This document shows positions 7,123-10,632 of a stretch of 10,632 nt of DNA, one piece after another (position 1 is the first letter of the stretch; each line of letters begins with the position of its first letter). Source of the DNA: JBHJHK01 sp050330975 (lineage in GTDB: Bacteria; Pseudomonadota; Gammaproteobacteria; Competibacterales; Competibacteraceae); contig JBHJHK010000092.1 of NCBI GenBank assembly GCA_050330975.1, positions 1-10,632 of the forward strand, in the 5' to 3' direction. The position numbers and the translations under genes were made by a program. Under the pieces are notes generated by a model. It was not told the origin of the DNA, made no database searches, and worked only from the letters and a program-made list of their open reading frames with translations.

Positions 7123-7202
7123 CGTATCCCTCAGGGGCGCTAGAGAGTCCCCAACAATAATATCCTGCACAACAGTTTAGCTCCCCAGAGGATGTCTTGC
7201 CC

Positions 7203-8294
7203 ATGGCCCGAATCGACGTCGACGCTCTGCTGACCCCCATCCCCGGGGATGCTCCCTGCGGCGAGAACCTCGAATACGACCCCGCCTTTGGCGAGATGGA
7301 ACGGGCCAGCGAGGGCAAGCCCGAACAGCAGTACGGCAAAACCATCGTCCCCGCCGAGGACCCGGACTGGCGAGACCTCAGGGCCAAGTCCTTGGCGGTC
7401 CTCCAGCGCAGCCGCGATTTGCGGGCCGCGGTGTTTCTGACCCAAGCCGCCATCCGCACCGACGGTTTTGCAGGCCTGCGCGACGGCCTCCAGCTCATCC
7501 ACGGCCTGGTCGAAACCCACTGGGATCGCGTCCACCCCGAACTCGACCCCGACGACGACAACGACCCCATCTTCCGCATCAATGCCCTCAGGGGCCTCGC
7601 CGACGAGGCCACTGTCAAGGCGGTGCGAGACGCCCCTCTGGTGGAGGTGCGGGGCCTGGGCCGCTACGGATTGCGGGAAATTTGGCTCGCCAACGGCACC
7701 CTCAAACCCAATGCCGACGAGGAGCCCCCCAAGGAGGCCGCCATCCTCGCCGCCTTCAATGGCGCCGAGGCGGGAGCGGTGGCCGCCACCCAAACGGCAG
7801 TGGCCGAGGCCCAAACCGCGGTGACGGCCATCGACACCGCCCTGGGAGCCCAGGTGGGGAGCGGTGCCGGGGTGGACTTCACCCCCCTGACCAAGATCCT
7901 GCGGGCGGTGCGAGAATCCATCGCCGACTTCGCCCCCGAAGCCGTCGCCGAGGCCGAGGCCGAAGCCGTCGCCGAGGCCGGGGGCGAGGCCCAGGGCCAA
8001 GCCACCCCGGGTGCCGCGGTGGTGCGCGCGGCGGCCCCCGGCGAGATCAACTCCACCGACGATGTCATCAAGGCCTTGGATCGCATCGTCGACTACTACC
8101 GCCGGGAGCAGCCCACCAGCCCCGTGCCGCTGTTGCTCCTGCGGGCCCGCCGCCTGGCCAAAATGGACTTTATCGCCGTGCTCAAGGAGTTGGCCCCCGA
8201 CGGCGTGACCCAGGCCGCCCATATCGTCGGGGTGAGCTTGGAGGAGGAAGAGGCGAGCGATGGCAAAGACGCCAAAGGCGGCAAGGGCAAGTAG
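7203..8294 (+). CDS. tssA: TssA (ImpA family), T6SS tube/sheath assembly cap protein
   Basis: TssA binds the membrane complex and baseplate and helps prime and coordinate polymerisation of the Hcp tube and TssBC sheath. The product has 363 residues, which fits the short TssA class. The N-terminal ImpA_N domain (about 5-165) shows LLTPIPGDAPCGENLEYDP (9-27), LEYDPAFGEMERASEG (23-38) and DWRDL. A variable Ala/Glu-rich middle with the repeat EAVAEA (about 246-262) follows. The C-terminal domain (about 285-345) carries DDVIKALDRIVDYYRREQP, SPVPLLLLRARRLAKMDF and KELAPDG, followed by a Lys/Gly-rich tail. ATG at 7203 is chosen because it matches family N-termini. An AGAGGA site at about 7186-7191 is somewhat far from it; an in-frame TTG at 7197 would be closer and add only two residues. 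It is the first gene of the plus-strand group. Its C-terminal class, and hence its exact sheath role, is inferred. Confidence 0.95.
   Translation: MARIDVDALLTPIPGDAPCGENLEYDPAFGEMERASEGKPEQQYGKTIVPAEDPDWRDLRAKSLAVLQRSRDLRAAVFLTQAAIRTDGFAGLRDGLQLIHGLVETHWDRVHPELDPDDDNDPIFRINALRGLADEATVKAVRDAPLVEVRGLGRYGLREIWLANGTLKPNADEEPPKEAAILAAFNGAEAGAVAATQTAVAEAQTAVTAIDTALGAQVGSGAGVDFTPLTKILRAVRESIADFAPEAVAEAEAEAVAEAGGEAQGQATPGAAVVRAAAPGEINSTDDVIKALDRIVDYYRREQPTSPVPLLLLRARRLAKMDFIAVLKELAPDGVTQAAHIVGVSLEEEEASDGKDAKGGKGK
7936..7980 (+). repeat. two-copy 21-base in-frame repeat in tssA
   Basis: Identical 21-base copies lie at 7936-7956 and 7960-7980 (24-base period) and encode EAVAEA twice in the Ala/Glu-rich linker between the two TssA domains. 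Such linkers vary in length and this is probably neutral expansion. Confidence 0.75.
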
Positions 8295-8301
8295 ACCCAC
8301 C

Positions 8302-8329
8302 GGGCTTCCCTGAGTTAGGGATCGAGCCC
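8302..8329 (+). promoter_or_regulatory. hairpin in the tssA-tssB gap
   Basis: GGGCT-TCCCT (8302-8311) can pair with AGGGA (8317-8321) and AGCCC (8325-8329), giving ten base pairs with a three-base bulge and a GAGTT loop. No T run follows. It begins eight bases after the tssA stop and could stabilise or process the mRNA, or damp read-through into tssB. Confidence 0.45.
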
Positions 8330-8354
8330 CTCTAGACAGCGCAGTTTCCACACC

Positions 8355-8361
8355 AGCGAGG
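8355..8361 (+). promoter_or_regulatory. ribosome binding site that decides the tssB start
   Basis: AGCGAGG lies directly against an in-frame ATG at 8362, too close to serve it, but nine bases before the ATG at 8371. The latter is therefore the likely start. Confidence 0.6.
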
Positions 8362-8370
8362 ATGACTCCC

Positions 8371-8883
8371 ATGGCAGGCAGCAGTCAAAAGTTCATCGGC
8401 CGCAACCGCGCCCCCCGGGTCCAGATCGAATACGACGTCGAAGTCTACGGTTCGGAGAAAAAGGTCCAGCTCCCCTTTGTCATGGGGGTCATGTCGGATC
8501 TGTCTGGCAACCCCGCCGAAGCTCTCCCCGGGGTTGGCGAGCGCAAGTTCTTGGAAATCGACGTCGACAACTTCGACGAGCGCTTGAAGTCCATGAAGCC
8601 CCGGGTGGCCTTTCGGGTTCCCAACACCCTCACCGGTGAGGGGGAGCTGAGCGTCGACGTCAGCTTTGACAGCATGGACGACTTTTCCCCCGCCGCCGTG
8701 GCCCGCAAGGTGGAGCCGTTGCGCAAGCTCTTGGAGGCCCGCACCCAGTTGGCCAACTTGATGAGCTACATGGACGGCAAGGCCGGCGCCGAAGATCTCA
8801 TCGCCAAGGCGCTCAAAGATCCGGCGTTGCTCCAGTCCCTAGCGGAAGCCCCCAAGCCCGACGATGGCGCCGCCGCCGAGTAA
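8371..8883 (+). CDS. tssB: TssB (VipA/ImpB), small subunit of the contractile T6SS sheath
   Basis: TssB pairs with TssC to build the cytoplasmic contractile sheath around the Hcp tube. The product has 170 residues, normal for the family. Conserved stretches are NRAPRVQIEYDVEVYG near the N-terminus, LPFVMGVMSDLSG, ERKFLEIDVDNFDERLKSMK and SFDSMDDFSPAAVARKVEPL, followed by an acidic/alanine-rich C-terminal tail. ATG at 8371 is preferred over the in-frame ATG at 8362 because of the ribosome binding site position. It lies 76 bases after tssA and 50 bases before tssC, in the usual tssA-tssB-tssC order. No oddity in the coding sequence was seen. Confidence 0.98.
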   Translation: MAGSSQKFIGRNRAPRVQIEYDVEVYGSEKKVQLPFVMGVMSDLSGNPAEALPGVGERKFLEIDVDNFDERLKSMKPRVAFRVPNTLTGEGELSVDVSFDSMDDFSPAAVARKVEPLRKLLEARTQLANLMSYMDGKAGAEDLIAKALKDPALLQSLAEAPKPDDGAAAE

Positions 8884-8933
8884 TCGCCCCTCTCCCTCGC
8901 CCAACGTCCGTCTTTGGTTTTTAGGAGCCCACC

Positions 8934-10424
8934 ATGGCCGAACAGCAAGCCGACGCCCAAGCGCAAACCGAAACCCTTGAGGCCAGCGAATTTGCCAACC
9001 TGCTCCAGCAGGAATTCAAACCCCGCACCGACAGCGCCCGGGAAGAAGTCGAGAAGGCGGTACGCACCCTGGGCGAGCAGGCCCTGGCAGATGCCTCGGT
9101 CGTCTCCAGCGATGTGGTCCAGTCCATCGAGGCCATCATCGCCGCCATCGACAAAAAGCTCTCCGAACAGCTCAACCAGATCCTCCACCACGACGACTTC
9201 CAAAAGCTCGAGGGGGCTTGGCGGGGCTTGCACTATTTGGTGAACAACACCGAAACCGACGAGATGCTCAAGATTCGGGTCATGAACATCTCCAAAAAAG
9301 ATGTTCACAAGACCCTGAAGAAGTTCAACGGCACCGCCTGGGACCAGAGCCCCTTGTTCAAGAAGATCTACGAAGAGGAATACGGGGTCTTCGGCGGCGA
9401 GCCCTACGCCTGCTTGGTGGGGGACTACCACTTCGACCACAGCCCCCCGGATGTGGAATTTCTGTCGGAGATGGCCAAGATCTCGGCGGCGGCCCACACC
9501 CCGTTTATCTCCGGCGCCGCCCCCACCCTCATGCAGATGGACTCCTGGAGCGAGTTGGCCAATCCCCGGGATCTCACCAAGATCTTCCAGACCCCCGAGT
9601 ACGCCGCTTGGCGTTCCCTGCGGGAATCCGAGGACTCCCGCTACATCGGCCTGGCCATGCCGCGGTTTTTGGCCCGTTTGCCCTACGGCGCCAAATCCGA
9701 CCCGGTGGAAGAATTCGACTTTGAAGAAGACACCGAGGGGGCCGACTCCAGCAAGTACACCTGGGCCAATTCGGCCTACGGCATGGCGGTGAACATCAAC
9801 CGCTCGTTTAAGCTCTACGGCTGGTGCTCTAGGATTCGCGGGGTGGAGTCGGGGGGCGCCGTATCCAACCTGCCGGCCCACACCTTCCCCACCGACGACG
9901 GCGGGGTAGATATGAAGTGCCCCACGGAGATCGCCATCTCCGACCGCCGGGAGGCGGAGTTGGCCAAAAATGGCCTGATGCCCTTGGTCCACCGCAAAAA
10001 CTCCGACATGGCGGCCTTCATCGGCGCCCAGTCGCTGCAAAAGCCCGCCGAGTACGAAGACCCCGACGCCACGGCCAACGCCAACCTGGCGGCCCGGCTG
10101 CCCTACCTGTTCGCCACCTGCCGCTTTGCCCACTATTTGAAGTGCATGGTGCGGGACAAAATCGGCTCTTTCAAAGAGCGCGAGGATATGCAGCGCTGGC
10201 TCAACTCGTGGATTTCCCGCTACTTGTTGAAGAACCCCGGCGTGGCCACGGAGTACGACAAGGCCCGCTATCCCTTGTCGGGGGCCGAGGTGGTGGTGGA
10301 GGAAGTGGAGGGCAATCCCGGCTACTACACCTCCAAGTTCTTCCTGCGGCCCCACTACCAGCTAGAAGGTCTGACCGTGTCGTTGCGGTTGACCTCCAAG
10401 CTGCCTTCCCAGAAGGGTGGTTAA
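8934..10424 (+). CDS. tssC: TssC (VipB/ImpC), large subunit of the contractile T6SS sheath
   Basis: TssC is the main sheath protein; TssB-TssC protomers contract to drive the Hcp tube outward and are later disassembled by ClpV. The product has 496 residues, the typical length. Diagnostic blocks run throughout: LEGAWRGLHYLVNNTETD (about 93-110), SPLFKKIYEEEYGVFGGEPY, GDYHFDHSPPDVEFL, PRFLARLPYGAKSDPVEEFD, YGWCSRIRGVESGG, KCPTEIAISDRREAELAKNG, ATCRFAHYLKCMVRDKIGSF, and the C-terminal EGNPGYYTSKFFLRPHYQLE just before the end. ATG at 8934 has a clear AGGAG site about seven bases upstream. Only one tssC is present here, unlike loci with two adjacent copies. The stop codon lies inside a perfect 18-base palindrome. 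Strong conservation makes this the most secure call in the window. Confidence 0.99.
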   Translation: MAEQQADAQAQTETLEASEFANLLQQEFKPRTDSAREEVEKAVRTLGEQALADASVVSSDVVQSIEAIIAAIDKKLSEQLNQILHHDDFQKLEGAWRGLHYLVNNTETDEMLKIRVMNISKKDVHKTLKKFNGTAWDQSPLFKKIYEEEYGVFGGEPYACLVGDYHFDHSPPDVEFLSEMAKISAAAHTPFISGAAPTLMQMDSWSELANPRDLTKIFQTPEYAAWRSLRESEDSRYIGLAMPRFLARLPYGAKSDPVEEFDFEEDTEGADSSKYTWANSAYGMAVNINRSFKLYGWCSRIRGVESGGAVSNLPAHTFPTDDGGVDMKCPTEIAISDRREAELAKNGLMPLVHRKNSDMAAFIGAQSLQKPAEYEDPDATANANLAARLPYLFATCRFAHYLKCMVRDKIGSFKEREDMQRWLNSWISRYLLKNPGVATEYDKARYPLSGAEVVVEEVEGNPGYYTSKFFLRPHYQLEGLTVSLRLTSKLPSQKGG

Positions 10425-10431
10425 CCACCCT
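10414..10431 (+). promoter_or_regulatory. perfect palindrome/hairpin across the tssC stop codon
   Basis: AGGGTGGTTAACCACCCT is self-complementary over all 18 bases, with TAA of tssC at its centre. In RNA it would give a seven-base-pair stem with a UUAA loop. No T run follows, so a standard intrinsic terminator is unlikely; a processing or stability element before hcp is possible. Confidence 0.5.
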
Positions 10432-10492
10432 ACTCGGATTCCCAGCCATACCCATCCCCTCACCCACCTCATTATTCTTCCAGGAGTGAACC

Positions 10493-10632
10493 ATGATTCT
10501 GATCAACTTCGAAGGCGGCGTCATCGCCGGTACCTCCCAAATCGTCGGCTATGAAAGCTGGATCAACGTCGAGTCCATCCAGTGGGGCGTCGGCCGGGCC
10601 ATCAACATCGTCGCCGAGGGCAAGGACCGCGA
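10493..10632 (+). CDS. hcp: Hcp (TssD), T6SS inner tube protein, 3' end cut by window edge
   Basis: Hcp forms the hexameric rings that stack into the secreted inner tube inside the TssBC sheath. Only the first 46 residues are visible, from MILINFEGGV to AEGKDR, where the full family length is about 155-170. The order of an early acidic-glycine motif (FEGGVIAGTSQ), GYESWINVESIQWGVGRAI and the following charged loop matches the Hcp family N-terminus. ATG at 10493 is preceded by AGGAG with about six bases of spacing, a strong site. It follows tssC after 68 bases of C/T-rich leader. As Hcp is needed in large excess over other parts, the hairpin and strong ribosome binding site before it may serve to raise its expression; this is inference. 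Confidence 0.93.
   Translation, partial: MILINFEGGVIAGTSQIVGYESWINVESIQWGVGRAINIVAEGKDR

Larger units (their letters stand above)
6714..7202. promoter_or_regulatory. divergent regulatory region between fha and tssA
   Basis: This 489-base non-coding stretch must hold the start signals for both transcription units. It is less GC-rich than the genes, especially at about 6860-6910 and 7050-7090. Visible elements are a GGGGGC/GCCCCC hairpin (6754-6769), imperfect palindromes at 6778-6797 and 6831-6844, a GGCA-AATG-TGCC palindrome, a 10-base direct repeat AGGGATGAGA (6939-6948 and 6953-6962), a perfect palindrome CGCCGCGGCG (7033-7042) and a terminator-like hairpin (7098-7122). The 9-mer TGGCAAGAT occurs twice in the same orientation (6742-6750 and 7045-7053). 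No convincing sigma-54 -24/-12 element was found. Confidence 0.6.

Noticed and set aside
7197..7202. TTG start for tssA at 7197
   Set aside because: Better distance to AGAGGA, but TTG is a rare start and the ATG two codons later fits family N-termini. It is not fully excluded.
6714..7202. Sigma-54 promoter in the divergent region
   Set aside because: TGGCA-like sequences occur at 6742 and 7045 but neither has a proper TTGC-type -12 element at the required distance.
7140..8372. 410-codon open frame antisense to tssA
   Set aside because: Same reason: it is the complement of a clear TssA gene, low-complexity, with no recognisable domain.
8766..10355. 529-codon open frame antisense to tssC
   Set aside because: It lies wholly opposite an unmistakable tssC, its protein is Gly/Val/His-rich without family features, and it is explained by GC-rich codon use.
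1..10632. CRISPR array, tRNA, rRNA, insertion sequence or effector/immunity gene
   Set aside because: No repeat-spacer pattern, RNA gene signature, transposase or toxin-like ORF was seen. All substantial coding space is taken by T6SS core genes.

Overview
The window is one block of a canonical type VI secretion system (T6SS) locus, about two-thirds G+C by eye. It holds eight recognisable genes in two divergent groups. All eight belong to families typical of proteobacterial T6SS. The order fha(tagH)-tssK-tssL-tssM, with a TssL carrying a C-terminal peptidoglycan-binding domain, resembles the Agrobacterium/Pseudomonas type of cluster that is controlled by threonine phosphorylation. The host cannot be named from the sequence. 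Heavy use of CCC and GGG codons gives many long C/G runs, which is a mild oddity.

Left half, minus strand, read right to left from 6713: an FHA-domain protein (TagH/Fha, 6713-5436), the baseplate-to-membrane adaptor TssK (5310-3985), the inner-membrane protein TssL (3988-2572) and the large inner-membrane NTPase-like protein TssM (2506 to beyond the left edge, about 835 residues visible). tssK and tssL overlap by four bases (GTGA). tssL as written carries one extra base in a run of nine C (3462-3470). Removing one base restores a full-length 471-residue TssL.

Centre: a 489-base non-coding region (6714-7202) separates the two groups. It contains a terminator-like hairpin with a T run only about 80 bases before tssA, several palindromes and short direct repeats, and weak promoter-like sequences.

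Right half, plus strand: tssA (7203-8294), the contractile sheath pair tssB (8371-8883) and tssC (8934-10424), and the start of hcp (tssD, from 10493, cut by the right edge). Hairpin-forming sequences lie between tssA and tssB and across the tssC stop codon.

Together, TssL and TssM form the membrane complex, TssK docks the baseplate on it, TssB/TssC form the sheath around the Hcp tube, and TssA primes and coordinates tube and sheath growth. The FHA protein probably reads a phosphothreonine signal. TssL carries two tandem DETLRPGA motifs near its N-terminus that look like candidate FHA docking sites. Not seen here, and expected outside if the system is complete: tssE, tssF, tssG, clpV (tssH), vgrG, and possibly tagF, pppA and ppkA next to tssM. 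I see no wholly new system. The points worth a second look are regulatory and structural details inside this T6SS.
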